Origin: Sneathiella limimaris
GTDB lineage: Bacteria > Pseudomonadota > Alphaproteobacteria > Sneathiellales > Sneathiellaceae
Assembly (NCBI RefSeq): GCF_012932565.1
Contig: NZ_JABBYJ010000001.1
Location: 1,860,001-1,924,000, forward strand
Direction of reading: 5' to 3'
DNA length: 64,000 nucleotides
The translations under genes were made by a program, and so were the position numbers. Position 1 is the stretch's first letter; each line of letters begins with the position of its first letter. Below the pieces are notes generated by a model that saw nothing but the letters and a program-made list of their open reading frames with translations, was not told where the DNA came from and made no database searches. Positions 43,468 through 52,716 of this stretch are shown here, one piece after another.

Positions 43468-44766
43468 ATGAGCCGTTCTGATCTTACTTCACCTGAGGAA
43501 TGTTCACATTTTCCGCCGAAAAATGAGGAAGAAGAGCTTTTTTCCTGGTTGATTTCGGCTGGGATGAGTCAGGTATCAGTCGAGCAACTGCTGTTAGAGC
43601 TTTGCGAGAGACTTTCCGCTTTAGGTGTGCATTTGGTGCGCGGCAATATTGCGATGACCACCTTACACCCACAGGTGAGTGCGTTTATGTATACTTGGCG
43701 TGACGGTCAGGGAATTGTCAGCAATACACGATTTTTGCATACAGATCAGCCTGGTGAAGGTTGGTTTGCCAGTCCCTTCTTTTACATGTTGGGGAAGGAT
43801 ATCAAATTTATGCATCGTCAGCTGGAAAGCGCTGAAAACCTTGATTTTCCCATTCTTGTAGAGTTTCGAAAAGAGGGATTTACAGATTGGTTTGGCCAGT
43901 TTTTTGATTTTGGCTGGGGCGATGCAGATAATAGTCTTGAGGCAGGATTTGGACTGATTACTTCCTGGGCATCTGCGCATCCAGGTGGTTTTACAGAACG
44001 CGATTTCTCCATTCTAAGACGGGCAATTCCCTTATTTGCACTGGCTGCTAAGGGTATTGCGTCATTTGAGGTGGCTAGCACAATGCTGCAAACCTATGTG
44101 GGGCAGGAGACAGCACAAGAAGTTCTCTCCGGCCAGATTAAAAGGGGTGCAGCACGGTCTATGGATGCAGTCCTCGTCTTTGCAGATCTTCGGGAGTTTA
44201 CGAAGATGGTTGATATGGTTGCACATGATGACATCGTCGCAACCCTTGACCAGTATTTAGAGAGAATGGCAGACCCCATAATAGATATGGGCGGCGAAGT
44301 CCTTAAGTTTATGGGGGATGGCATGCTTGCCACCTTTGAGCTGAAGGAGGGCAATGAAGCCGATATATGCCGAACAGCTTTGGTGTCTATTCAAAATATG
44401 ATGCATGGAATTCGCCGTCTCAATGACAAAAGAGAAAAAGCTGGCTTACCAATCATGGAGCTTGATGTTGCGCTCCATATTGGGGAAGTAATGTATGGCA
44501 ATGTGGGGTCAGCTAGTCGGTTGGATTTTACGGTTGTCGGGTCTGCCGTAAATGAGGTTAGTCGGATGGAGGCATTGTGTGACAGCTTGAATACCCACGT
44601 GGTGCTGTCAGGTGATTTTGTCAGCCGAGCGCTTCATTGCCAGGATCATTTTGAATCCGCAGGTTTACATTCCTTGCGGGGAGTTAGAACTCCCCGGGAA
44701 TTATATCGTCTGAAGACAAGTAGCGGCTATTTGGCTGATTTTGCAAATGATGCTCAGTTCGCCTGA
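43468..44766 (+). CDS. class III adenylate/guanylate cyclase
   Basis: 432 residues. The N-terminal 200 residues look like a GAF-type sensor domain shared by many alphaproteobacterial cyclases (LGVHLVRGNIAMTTLHPQ...). The C-terminal catalytic domain has the metal Asp of VFADLREFT, the second Asp of KFMGDGMLATF, and GEVMYGNVGSASRLDFTVVG. It should make cAMP (or cGMP) in the cytoplasm; there are no membrane segments. Its last 13 bases overlap the convergent GGDEF gene. Confidence 0.9.
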   Translation: MSRSDLTSPEECSHFPPKNEEEELFSWLISAGMSQVSVEQLLLELCERLSALGVHLVRGNIAMTTLHPQVSAFMYTWRDGQGIVSNTRFLHTDQPGEGWFASPFFYMLGKDIKFMHRQLESAENLDFPILVEFRKEGFTDWFGQFFDFGWGDADNSLEAGFGLITSWASAHPGGFTERDFSILRRAIPLFALAAKGIASFEVASTMLQTYVGQETAQEVLSGQIKRGAARSMDAVLVFADLREFTKMVDMVAHDDIVATLDQYLERMADPIIDMGGEVLKFMGDGMLATFELKEGNEADICRTALVSIQNMMHGIRRLNDKREKAGLPIMELDVALHIGEVMYGNVGSASRLDFTVVGSAVNEVSRMEALCDSLNTHVVLSGDFVSRALHCQDHFESAGLHSLRGVRTPRELYRLKTSSGYLADFANDAQFA

Positions 44767-45479
44767 TGGACAAGAGTATTGAACTTCTTGTCTTCATACA
44801 TGGCTTTGTCAGCTGAGTTGATCAAATCATCATAGGTACTGTTTTTGTCGTAAATCGCCAAGCCCATGCTGGATGACAGTCTGATTGTTGCCCGCTTTAG
44901 CTTCACATCTGTCGCATTGATAATGTCACGGATTTCAGCAGCTCGTTTCAAGCCACATGTGGTATCTGCTTTTTCAAGGATGAAAACAAATTCATCTCCG
45001 CCGAGACGGGCGACAAAATCGGTATCTCTTAAATTGGCTTCGAGAAGTTTTGATAGTTTTTTTAGTACTATATCGCCAGCATCATGGCCGTAGGTGTCGT
45101 TGATTTTCTTGAAATCGTTGAGATCGAGAAACCCGATCACGCCGGTTTCGTTGTACCGTTTTGCTGAGGAGAGGACTTTTTGCATGTAATTTTTTAGACC
45201 ACGACGATTGGCTAGACCGGTTAGCTCGTCCGTGGTGGACATGTTTTCCAGCTCGCGGATCCGCATCTGCTGTTCAGCAATATGCTGTTCGGCACTGGCA
45301 GCAAAGGCGATAACCCGATCAAGGGCACTCCAGCCAAAAGTTGTATCAAGCTCATCAGAGCCAACTCCGGAATTTTTTATCTTTGAGGCTAACTCCTGTA
45401 GATGAGGAGAGATTTCAGCGTCAAAAGAACCAGTTCTTGGCTCGTAAGTGGAAGCCCCAGTATAAAAATCACCAGACAT
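44754..45479 (-). CDS. GGDEF-domain diguanylate cyclase
   Basis: 241 residues. About 80 residues with a short coiled coil (AEQHIAEQQMRIRELENMSTTDELTG) lead into a GGDEF domain with intact GGDEF active site and RDTD five residues ahead of it, the RxxD inhibitory site. It should make c-di-GMP from two GTP and be feedback inhibited. No receiver, PAS or membrane domain is present, so the input is unclear. AAGGAGTATGTC precedes the ATG. Confidence 0.92.
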   Translation of the reverse strand: MSGDFYTGASTYEPRTGSFDAEISPHLQELASKIKNSGVGSDELDTTFGWSALDRVIAFAASAEQHIAEQQMRIRELENMSTTDELTGLANRRGLKNYMQKVLSSAKRYNETGVIGFLDLNDFKKINDTYGHDAGDIVLKKLSKLLEANLRDTDFVARLGGDEFVFILEKADTTCGLKRAAEIRDIINATDVKLKRATIRLSSSMGLAIYDKNSTYDDLINSADKAMYEDKKFNTLVHQAN

Positions 45480-45809
45480 GACATACTCCTTATAGTGACA
45501 TCGGGGCAGCTTTGCTGATCCGACGTTATACGCATTACTCGAATTACTGCTAACTATCTAGCAAGCTATGTGCCACTTCCTCTGAAAGTTTAATTTATGA
45601 TTAAAAATCAACGACTTAATGTCATTTTTAGAGCTTGCCTGTAGGCTAGGTTAATGCGAGAAGTGGGAAGAATTTTCCGAGTTACGGGCTGTATTTGCCT
45701 TATTTAAGCCATCCTTAGAGAATTCTCTGCAAATCAAGCTTTTCTTGTTTATAGTGGCCAAGCCTTTAGATGTCTGGCTGAGTTGGTGTGAAAATAATGA
45801 CAGGTTTCA
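45480..45809. other. 330-bp intergenic region, no gene seen
   Basis: Divergent promoter region between the GGDEF gene and the EipB-type gene. AT-rich; I see only the ribosome site of the GGDEF gene at its left edge and no convincing -35/-10 pair, dyad or RNA structure. Confidence 0.5.
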
Positions 45810-46625
45810 ATGACTTTTAAAAACCGAGTACATAAGTTTGGATTGAATTTGTTGGTTGCAAGTTGTGGCTTATTTGTTGGGCAAACAGCTCTTGCGGCCT
45901 CATTTGAGTCTCATCGTGCCGTGTATGATCTCAAACTGGCTGAAAGTTATGACGGCAGTGGTGTTGAGAACGCAAGGGGTAGGATAGTCCTGCAATTCGA
46001 GTCAACCTGTGAAGGGAGTATCGTCAACCAACGAACCGTTGTTGAAATTGGCAATGCTGGTGGTGGTGTCGTGGTTTCGGACTACAGTTTGTCCACATTT
46101 GAAGCCAAAGATGGTAAATCCATGCAGTTCTCTGTCTCCAACTCGATCAATGGTCAGACGGTGGAAGAGTTTAAGGGCAAGGCGATCATGACAGGCGATG
46201 GCGGCAAAGTTACCTTTTCCAAAGGGGAAATTGTGGAAATGGATCTTCCCAAGGATGTGCTGTTCCCGACAGCTCATTCCGCTGAAATGCTGAAAGCAGC
46301 CATAGAGGGTAAGAAGCTGTTATCTGCCAAGGTCTATGATGGTAATGGCACAGATGGCCTGCAGGATAGCTTGACAATTATTGGCAAGCCGCAATCTGTT
46401 GTCTCCAAGATTATTGAAGACAACGGCATGGGTGATCAAACATCTTGGTATGTTCAAATGTCCTTTTTTGATTTGAGTGAGCAAAAAAGTGAACCTGACT
46501 ATAAAGTCAGTTACCGAATGTATGAAAATGGGGTTGGAACAGATTTGCTCATGGATTATCAGGAATTTGCGATGAAAGGCGAATTAGTTCAGTTGGAGTT
46601 CTTGCCAATGGACTCATGTAACTAA
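45810..46625 (+). CDS. eipB: EipB family (DUF1849) periplasmic cell envelope protein
   Basis: 271 residues. A signal peptide is cut after TALA at residues 26-29. The mature protein is the beta-spiral DUF1849 domain, starting SFESHRAVYDLKL. Two mature cysteines, Cys67 (STCEGS) and Cys270 (DSCN), match the disulfide that closes the EipB structure in Brucella, where the protein is needed for envelope integrity and works with lipoprotein partners. Two further envelope genes follow on the same strand. Confidence 0.92.
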   Translation: MTFKNRVHKFGLNLLVASCGLFVGQTALAASFESHRAVYDLKLAESYDGSGVENARGRIVLQFESTCEGSIVNQRTVVEIGNAGGGVVVSDYSLSTFEAKDGKSMQFSVSNSINGQTVEEFKGKAIMTGDGGKVTFSKGEIVEMDLPKDVLFPTAHSAEMLKAAIEGKKLLSAKVYDGNGTDGLQDSLTIIGKPQSVVSKIIEDNGMGDQTSWYVQMSFFDLSEQKSEPDYKVSYRMYENGVGTDLLMDYQEFAMKGELVQLEFLPMDSCN

Positions 46626-46656
46626 TTTGGTAATTCGTTCGACTGAGGGGGCTTTC

Positions 46657-47847
46657 ATGCAGACATTTATTTCTTTCGATATTGCGAATGGTCCAGTTTT
46701 TAAGCGGCTCCTGATCAATAAGCTTTTGGCCATACCAACTCTCGGGTTTTATCGCTTCTGGGGTAAAACACATCTACGACGCCTTTTGTGGCAGGCAATG
46801 CGGATTGGAGACGATCGCCTTGTCTATCATGGAACAGCAAAGGAATTGTTCATTGGCTTCTTGATCGCAATGGTCCTGCTGATTATCGTCTTTGGCCTTT
46901 TTGGCGTTCTGCTTCAGGTGATAGTTGCCGCAGGCAGTGTAAACCCCCAAATGGCAATGATCTTTAATGCCTTTAGCCAATTTATTAACTTTTTGCTTCT
47001 GTTGTGTTTTTGGCAATTTGCCCGCTATCGATTATGGCGGTTTCGACTGAGTAGAACTTCCTATCGGACAATTCGTTTCTATCAGTCCGGTTCTGCTTTG
47101 AAATACACCTTTAAATTCATGCTATGGGGTGTTTTGGCTTTAATTAGCCTGGGATGGTTATATCCTAAAATGCGGTATGAATTGTCGGCTTACCGGGTTA
47201 ACAACATGGGTTTTGGGGATCAGCATTTTGAATTTACAGGAAGTGCTGTCGACTTTTTCAGCATCTATTGGCCCGTTATTTTGTCTTTTACAGCCTACCT
47301 GGTCATTCCCTACAGCTTTGCTTTTCTAACCGGTCTGGACGGTGCTTTGATGGGGGACAGGACAGTTGTTGCCGCAAACGAAACGGCGGCCATAGTGTTT
47401 TTCTGTCTCAATTTTGGTCTATTGCTTCTGACTGGTATTTTAGCGCTGTTCGCGCGAGTTCGAGATTTCAACTATGTGACTTCAAACACGAAATTTGCGG
47501 GTGCGCAGTTCAAGTCTGATTTGCCGGTAAAAAGAGTGGTTCGGGTTGGCTTTGTCGCATTCCTATTTTTCGTTCTGATTTATTCAGGAATCTCAATTCT
47601 GTTTGGGCTAGGGATCGCAAGCGGAAATGAAGCAGCTTTCATGTACAGTCTGTTTCTCTTTTTCGGTGCTATGCTTTTTGTCGATATTATTCTGTATCTG
47701 TTTCTCTATATCCCACTGGTGAAGGTCGCGTGTGAGCATATCTATACAGATAACCTGGAAGTCTTTAATGAGGTCGCAGCCTCTTCGCAGGACTCACCAA
47801 AATATGGAGAGGGATTTGCGGACGCGCTGGATGTTGGGGCTTTTTAA
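46657..47847 (+). CDS. YjgN family (DUF898) membrane protein
   Basis: 396 residues. An N-terminal soluble stretch with LLINKLLAIPTLGFYRFWGKTHLRR, the DUF898 signature, precedes about eight membrane segments in two similar halves. Relatives such as YjgN have no firm function. The ATG at 46657 has GAGGGGG upstream; the frame can be read back to TTG 46627 right after eipB, but without support. Its TAA overlaps the ATG of the protease gene (TAATG), so the two are translationally coupled. Confidence 0.88.
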   Translation: MQTFISFDIANGPVFKRLLINKLLAIPTLGFYRFWGKTHLRRLLWQAMRIGDDRLVYHGTAKELFIGFLIAMVLLIIVFGLFGVLLQVIVAAGSVNPQMAMIFNAFSQFINFLLLLCFWQFARYRLWRFRLSRTSYRTIRFYQSGSALKYTFKFMLWGVLALISLGWLYPKMRYELSAYRVNNMGFGDQHFEFTGSAVDFFSIYWPVILSFTAYLVIPYSFAFLTGLDGALMGDRTVVAANETAAIVFFCLNFGLLLLTGILALFARVRDFNYVTSNTKFAGAQFKSDLPVKRVVRVGFVAFLFFVLIYSGISILFGLGIASGNEAAFMYSLFLFFGAMLFVDIILYLFLYIPLVKVACEHIYTDNLEVFNEVAASSQDSPKYGEGFADALDVGAF

Positions 47848-48965
47848 TGGTTGCGACGACTGCCGAATATTATGACGGTTCGTCAGCCCGTGGCATTCCG
47901 GTTCGGGTTGCTCTCGTTAATGAGGATCTGGAAATTCGGGATGCAGCAAATATTTTGCTCGCGACTTGGGCGCTTACCTTGATCCGGGATGAGAATATCC
48001 CTGAAGATCCAACGTCTCTTTATCTATCTTTGTCCGCTCAAAACAATGCCCGTCTCCGGTTATCGGATCCTGTATTAGTTGAGACGTTGCGCAATCGGTG
48101 TCCCAAATTACGGGCTCGCCGTAAGATTGCATCCAGTGACTGGGTGAAACCCTTTGCGGCAACGATCGCTGTCATAGTCTTGATCGCCGGGTTCGTGTGG
48201 TATGGGATCCCGTGGGTCGCTGATCCCCTCTCCAGATTAATCCCGCAATCCACATTGTCTGGGATTGGTCAAGGAGTGGAAAAACAGATCATCGACCGAT
48301 TTAGCAAAGGCAAGGGTGAAAACAGTGCGGTTTGCAGTGAAGCCGGCGGTGAAAAGCTGTTGCAGCGCGTAGTTGGGGAGATTGTCCTGACTGCTTCAGA
48401 AATAGAAGAGCGCTCACCAGAGACAGTGTCCATTATTGTCGTTAGAAGTAAGGTCGCTAATGCATTAGCATTACCTGGCGGGCGGATGGTTGTCTTTTCT
48501 GGACTGCTCGACATGATTGATAATCCCAATGCCCTTGTTGGGATCCTGGCGCATGAATATGCTCATGTTATGGGCCGGCATCCGACCCGCTTGATGCTGT
48601 CAAATGTGGGCATGGCGACGATCACTTCGTTTTTGTTGGGTGACGTGACGGGCGGAACGATTGCGGCGGCATTTGGGCAAATGGCTTTGGGTGCTGCCTA
48701 TAGCCGGGATGTAGAAGAAGAGGCAGATCGCAAAGCCTTGCAGGTTATGAGCAAACTTTCTTATGACATTAAGCCCATGATCCCTGTGTTAAAGGAACTG
48801 TCGAAGAAGCAACCGACGAACCCTATGTTTGATATTGTGAACACGCATCCTAACGTTGATGATCGGGTTAAGATCCTGCAAGGGCAGCCAGAAATGGCGT
48901 TCCGGCCTTCCATGACTGAGGCAGAATGGGCTGAGATAAAAACGATGTGCCGGTCAAGCATCTGA
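47847..48965 (+). CDS. M48 family zinc metalloprotease, membrane-anchored
   Basis: 372 residues. A cytoplasmic N-terminus and one membrane segment (about 107-124, FAATIAVIVLIAGFVWYG) are followed by an M48 peptidase domain with HEYAH at 236-240 (His236, Glu237, His240) and a downstream acidic ligand in DVEEEAD. The layout fits periplasmic proteases of the BepA/LoiP kind that act in outer membrane quality control, with an unusual cytoplasmic lead. It is coupled to the DUF898 gene; this pairing recurs in alphaproteobacteria and suggests a shared role. Confidence 0.9.
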   Translation: MVATTAEYYDGSSARGIPVRVALVNEDLEIRDAANILLATWALTLIRDENIPEDPTSLYLSLSAQNNARLRLSDPVLVETLRNRCPKLRARRKIASSDWVKPFAATIAVIVLIAGFVWYGIPWVADPLSRLIPQSTLSGIGQGVEKQIIDRFSKGKGENSAVCSEAGGEKLLQRVVGEIVLTASEIEERSPETVSIIVVRSKVANALALPGGRMVVFSGLLDMIDNPNALVGILAHEYAHVMGRHPTRLMLSNVGMATITSFLLGDVTGGTIAAAFGQMALGAAYSRDVEEEADRKALQVMSKLSYDIKPMIPVLKELSKKQPTNPMFDIVNTHPNVDDRVKILQGQPEMAFRPSMTEAEWAEIKTMCRSSI

Positions 48966-48977
48966 CCATAGGGTTTA

Positions 48978-50261
48978 CTATTGATCAGATTTTTTAAGGC
49001 CTCGGCCTTTACCGATGGATTGACTGCCGAACTTAGCGCGAACTGCATCAATAGCGTTTTCAATGTTCCGGGTCTTTCCCGATTTTGTATCCAGAAGATC
49101 TGGTATGTCTGCGTCTTCAACCGAGCCAAATTGGCTGATACCAACACCGATCAGCCGGAATTTAAGATTTTGATCTTCGATCTTGTTGAGCATCTGGACA
49201 GAATGCTGGTAGAGAGTTTCAGCGAGCTGTGTGGGGTGATCCAGAGTTTGACTTCTGGTGATGGTCTTAAAGTCAGCTGTTTTGAGTTTTAAGGTTATGG
49301 TTTTACCTGCTTTTTGTGACGCTTTAAGCCGCTCAGACACTTTCTCAGAAAGCCGCCAAAGCCGATCTCGCAGGTAAGGGAAATCCGCTATATCGGTCTC
49401 GAAGGTTGTTTCGTTGGAGATACTTTTTACTTTTCGCTCGGCCTTGACCTTTCGGCTGTCCAGGCCACGAGCAAACTCATAAAGGCGTGTTCCCATAACC
49501 CCATATCTGGCAACTAGATCTGCTTGTTCTTTGTGCTGTAATTGCCCAATTGAAGTTATGCCGTCACTTGTCAGTTTTCGGGCTAACGCTTTTCCAACGC
49601 CCCAGATGTCACTGACGGGGCGAGGAGACAGAAATTCAAGGGCTTCCTTTCTCCCGATCACAGAATAGCCATGTGGCTTGTCCAGATCTGACGCAAGTTT
49701 GGCAAGCGATTTGTTATAGCTTAAACCTATGGATACAGTGATTCCAATTGATTGCCTTATATCTCTTGCCAGTTTCGCCATGGATTGTGCCGCGCTTCGG
49801 TGATGGAGTTTTTCTGTTCCTGTGAGATCCAGGAAGGCCTCATCCAGGGAGAGCGGTTCAATGGCTGGCGTGAGCTGTTGAAAGAACGCGTGTATTTCTT
49901 TGCTGACTTCAGAGTAAACACTCATTCTTGGGGTGATGATTATGCCGTCAGGACATAGTTTCTTTGCCTTGAACAAGGGCATGGCCGACCGAACTCCATA
50001 CATTCTAGCGATGTAGCAACAGGTGCTCACTACACTTCTAGGGCTGTCATACGCAACAATTACTGGTATATCTTTGAGTGCGGGATTGTCCCGTTTTTCA
50101 ACCGCGGCATAAAAGGCATCGCAATCCATATGAGCAATTGTTAGCTGGTTGAGTTCTGGATGGGAGATTAGGCGAGGGGAACGACACTCTGGACAGCGCT
50201 TAACTGATGCGGGCAGAGGTTCTTCCCAGTTCGTCAGACATGTCCGGCAGAGTGTGCTCAT
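48978..50261 (-). CDS. dinB: DNA polymerase IV with N-terminal zinc ribbon
   Basis: 427 residues. A leading zinc ribbon (Cys5, Cys8, Cys23, Cys26) precedes the Y-family polymerase: HMDCDAFYAAVE (metal Asp and steric gate), SLDEAFLD (second metal site), the helix-hairpin-helix region and the little-finger domain. It copies past damaged bases. The ribbon is a known variant in alphaproteobacteria. It is the last gene of the minus-strand run from DUF3572 and converges on the M48 gene with 12 bases between stops. Confidence 0.94.
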   Translation of the reverse strand: MSTLCRTCLTNWEEPLPASVKRCPECRSPRLISHPELNQLTIAHMDCDAFYAAVEKRDNPALKDIPVIVAYDSPRSVVSTCCYIARMYGVRSAMPLFKAKKLCPDGIIITPRMSVYSEVSKEIHAFFQQLTPAIEPLSLDEAFLDLTGTEKLHHRSAAQSMAKLARDIRQSIGITVSIGLSYNKSLAKLASDLDKPHGYSVIGRKEALEFLSPRPVSDIWGVGKALARKLTSDGITSIGQLQHKEQADLVARYGVMGTRLYEFARGLDSRKVKAERKVKSISNETTFETDIADFPYLRDRLWRLSEKVSERLKASQKAGKTITLKLKTADFKTITRSQTLDHPTQLAETLYQHSVQMLNKIEDQNLKFRLIGVGISQFGSVEDADIPDLLDTKSGKTRNIENAIDAVRAKFGSQSIGKGRGLKKSDQ

Positions 50262-50282
50262 TGGATGAATTACTTTTCAAAT

Positions 50283-51176
50283 CTAGTCCCAGAGCCATGC
50301 GGCACCGCGCACACCAGAGGAGTCTCCGTAGCGGGCAGGAACTAGTTTAGTAGTGATGCCATCGGAAAACACATACTCTTGAAGCAGCTTTGGAACATTT
50401 TCGTAGAGTCTTTCAATATTCGAAAGGCCGCCACCGCATACTATGACCTCGGGATCCAGGATATTGACGATACCGGATAGTGCTTTCGCCAGACGTCGTT
50501 CATAAATGCTAATGCTTTTCAGCGCAGCGGCATCACCCTCTTTCGCCTGACGTACGATTTCCTCGGCAGATGGTCCGTGTGCGCCAACAGCATTGTGAAA
50601 TTGGCTCATTCCAGGACCAGATAGGAAAGTTTCGATGCAGCCTTTTCTGCCGCACCAACAAGCGGGTCCTGGATGTTCGTTTTGGTTAGCCCAAGGCAGA
50701 GGAGTATGTCCCCATTCTCCGCCAACAGCATTTGCGCCTCGATGGATTTTGCCGCCAATGACAATGCCGCCACCGACCCCTGTGCCGATAATAATTCCAA
50801 AAACAGATTTTGCACCTTCTCCTGCGCCATCTGTTGCTTCAGATAGGGCAAAACAATTAGCGTCATTTTCAGTTTTTACGGGGCGATCAATCCGCTTTGC
50901 GAGATCTAAATCCAGAGGAAAACCAATCAGTTCAGTCGTATTCGCGTTTTTAACTAGTCCAGTGAGAGGGGAGACAACACCCGGAATGCCGACACCGACG
51001 CTTCCCTTAGATCCCGTCGCTTCATCGGCCGCAGCCACAAGTGATGCCATGTTATCCACAATAGCCTCATAATTTCCCCGGGGCGTTGGCTGACGTTTGC
51101 GGAAAACTTCTTGGCCATTTGAGTCCAGCGCGATGATTTCTGTCTTGGTCCCACCAAGGTCAATCCCATATCTCAT
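50283..51176 (-). CDS. ROK family sugar kinase (fructokinase/glucokinase-like)
   Basis: 297 residues. The phosphate-1 loop DLGGTKTE is at the N-terminus, the ATP-binding GTGVGGG segment and the zinc motif CWCGRKGCIETF are in place, and the catalytic Asp lies in TENDANCFA. There is no helix-turn-helix domain, so this is an enzyme, not a ROK repressor. Fructose, mannose or glucose are possible substrates. Its ATG overlaps the stop of the HAD gene by one base; the two may act in one sugar-phosphate step. Confidence 0.9.
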   Translation of the reverse strand: MRYGIDLGGTKTEIIALDSNGQEVFRKRQPTPRGNYEAIVDNMASLVAAADEATGSKGSVGVGIPGVVSPLTGLVKNANTTELIGFPLDLDLAKRIDRPVKTENDANCFALSEATDGAGEGAKSVFGIIIGTGVGGGIVIGGKIHRGANAVGGEWGHTPLPWANQNEHPGPACWCGRKGCIETFLSGPGMSQFHNAVGAHGPSAEEIVRQAKEGDAAALKSISIYERRLAKALSGIVNILDPEVIVCGGGLSNIERLYENVPKLLQEYVFSDGITTKLVPARYGDSSGVRGAAWLWD

Positions 51177-51847
51177 TAGTTTTCCTTGGTTTCGATGTGG
51201 GAAAGAATATGGTCAGAAAGTTCTGTCCAATTATTCAAGCGGGCAGTGCTATTTTCAGCAGGACCCAACAGTTGTGCAAGCCGCTCATCGGCAATGTAGT
51301 GGAGCCGATGGACATAATCCGCATGTTCTTCGACGGAGGCGTGATTATGTGGAATATCATCAATAAAAAATGAAGGGTGATTTAGGGAGCGTGTCAGGTA
51401 ACTTACCACACGGCCTTTCGCACCAATATTGGCAATTAGTGGGAAATCCATACCGGCTCTTTTAAGGCCGGCCAACCTTTTCTCCGCATACTTAGGCGGA
51501 ACATTGCTGAGGACGATAACCTGAGCATGTTGGCTAAGATCCTCGAGCGTTTCTGCGGCGCCTTCTACTGCCGGCAAGTTTGCAGCATAATCGTGAAAGA
51601 ATTGATCCAATAGATGTGGAATTTTTTCATCTTCAACGGCAGAGTTGTCATGTTTTAGCTTGATATTTCCGCGAAGGGCAAAAGATTGCCAGTCGAAATA
51701 CATACCATTCGCCTCGAGAAATATCTCCATACCTTTCATAAAATTAAACAGAACCTCGTCCGCATCGGTGATGATCATTGGACGCTCCGGATCAATTTTA
51801 ATATCGGCAAGTTGGGGAATCACTTTTTCATGAATGCCGTCTGTCAT
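51176..51847 (-). CDS. HAD family hydrolase-like protein
   Basis: 223 residues. Motif I is ITDADEVLFNF, with the nucleophile and acid Asp two apart but Glu in place of the usual Thr region; VLSNVPP supplies motif II Ser, a Lys in GAKGR may be motif III, and FIDDIPHN gives the motif IV Asp pair. A small helical cap lies between motifs I and II. It should be a phosphatase on an unknown substrate. It begins 3 bases after the DUF3572 gene ends and is coupled to the sugar kinase. Confidence 0.8.
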   Translation of the reverse strand: MTDGIHEKVIPQLADIKIDPERPMIITDADEVLFNFMKGMEIFLEANGMYFDWQSFALRGNIKLKHDNSAVEDEKIPHLLDQFFHDYAANLPAVEGAAETLEDLSQHAQVIVLSNVPPKYAEKRLAGLKRAGMDFPLIANIGAKGRVVSYLTRSLNHPSFFIDDIPHNHASVEEHADYVHRLHYIADERLAQLLGPAENSTARLNNWTELSDHILSHIETKEN

Positions 51848-51850
51848 CTG

Positions 51851-52123
51851 TCACATATCCTGATTGAAACCGGGGTAAAGGTGTCTGATTTTTTGAAAAG
51901 AAGTGGGATCTACGTCAAACTGTTCACAAAATTCAAGCAACAAGTTCTCGTGATTCATCAAGAAATCGAGGATCCCTGCGAGGATTTCAGGGTTTCCTGG
52001 GTTGTTTTTGAGTTCATTTGTGTCCAATCCTGTTTCACCGAGAAGCCAGGAGATCCTTTTTTCATCAGATAACAGGTAAGTTATGGCTTGAAACGAGATT
52101 ATATCAGCAAGTTCTTGATTCAT
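51851..52123 (-). CDS. DUF3572 family protein
   Basis: 90-residue, helical, acidic protein of the DUF3572 family, found in alphaproteobacteria next to divK-pleD. The family block AITYLLSDEKRISWLLGETGLD is clear. No signal, membrane segment or cofactor motif. Function unknown; neighbour conservation hints at a cell-cycle or stress link but nothing in the sequence shows it. It heads the run DUF3572-HAD-ROK-dinB and diverges from divK across 212 bases. Confidence 0.85.
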   Translation of the reverse strand: MNQELADIISFQAITYLLSDEKRISWLLGETGLDTNELKNNPGNPEILAGILDFLMNHENLLLEFCEQFDVDPTSFQKIRHLYPGFNQDM

Positions 52124-52335
52124 TGTAATTTTAAAGTGAATTCCTTTTGCATTTGTAACTCTATGTTAAGCATATCGCTGTTAATTGTGTGATGATATTA
52201 CCATTTTAATCGTTTCGCGATGGTATTTATGGTTGGTTCTGACTGTTGAGCGGACATTAACTATGAAATACTGTTTAGAATATAGAGGGTATATTGGGTT
52301 ACTGATGTCATCTAAAGAAACAAGGCGGCCGGCCA

Positions 52336-52713
52336 ATGACTTCTGATAATAAAAAACAGGTTCTGATTGTTGAAGACAATGAATTGAACATGAAGCTTTT
52401 CCATGACCTTTTGGAAGCGCATGGCTATTCAACATTGCAGACAAAGGACGGAATGGAGGCCTTGTCGCTCGCGCGTGAACACAAGCCTGATCTCATTTTA
52501 ATGGATATCCAATTGCCAGAAGTCTCTGGCTTGGAAGTTACTAAGTGGATTAAGGAGGATGAAAACCTCCGTTCTATTCCCGTTGTTGCCGTGACGGCCT
52601 TTGCAATGAAAGGTGACGAGGAAAAAATTCGCGAAGGCGGATGTGAAGCGTATGTTGCAAAACCAATTTCCGTTGAAAATTTCATCAACACTGTCAAAGA
52701 GTTTTTAGATTAA
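52336..52713 (+). CDS. divK: cell-cycle response regulator DivK
   Basis: 125-residue single receiver domain. [20 protein letters not shown] at the start and [16 protein letters not shown] with the phospho-acceptor Asp are close to the DivK pattern; [10 protein letters not shown] near the end has the conserved Lys-Pro. In Caulobacter it signals through DivL to CckA, controlled by PleC and DivJ. It stands right before pleD (3 bases between genes), the standard alphaproteobacterial pairing. No clear ribosome site before the ATG. Confidence 0.95.
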   Translation: MTSDNKKQVLIVEDNELNMKLFHDLLEAHGYSTLQTKDGMEALSLAREHKPDLILMDIQLPEVSGLEVTKWIKEDENLRSIPVVAVTAFAMKGDEEKIREGGCEAYVAKPISVENFINTVKEFLD

Positions 52714-52716
52714 TCT

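Noticed and set aside
52124-52335. TTAA pairs ahead of divK as CtrA sites
   Set aside because: The pairs (for example TTAAGC...GTTAA) do not have the TTAA-N7-TTAA spacing, so I do not claim CtrA control.
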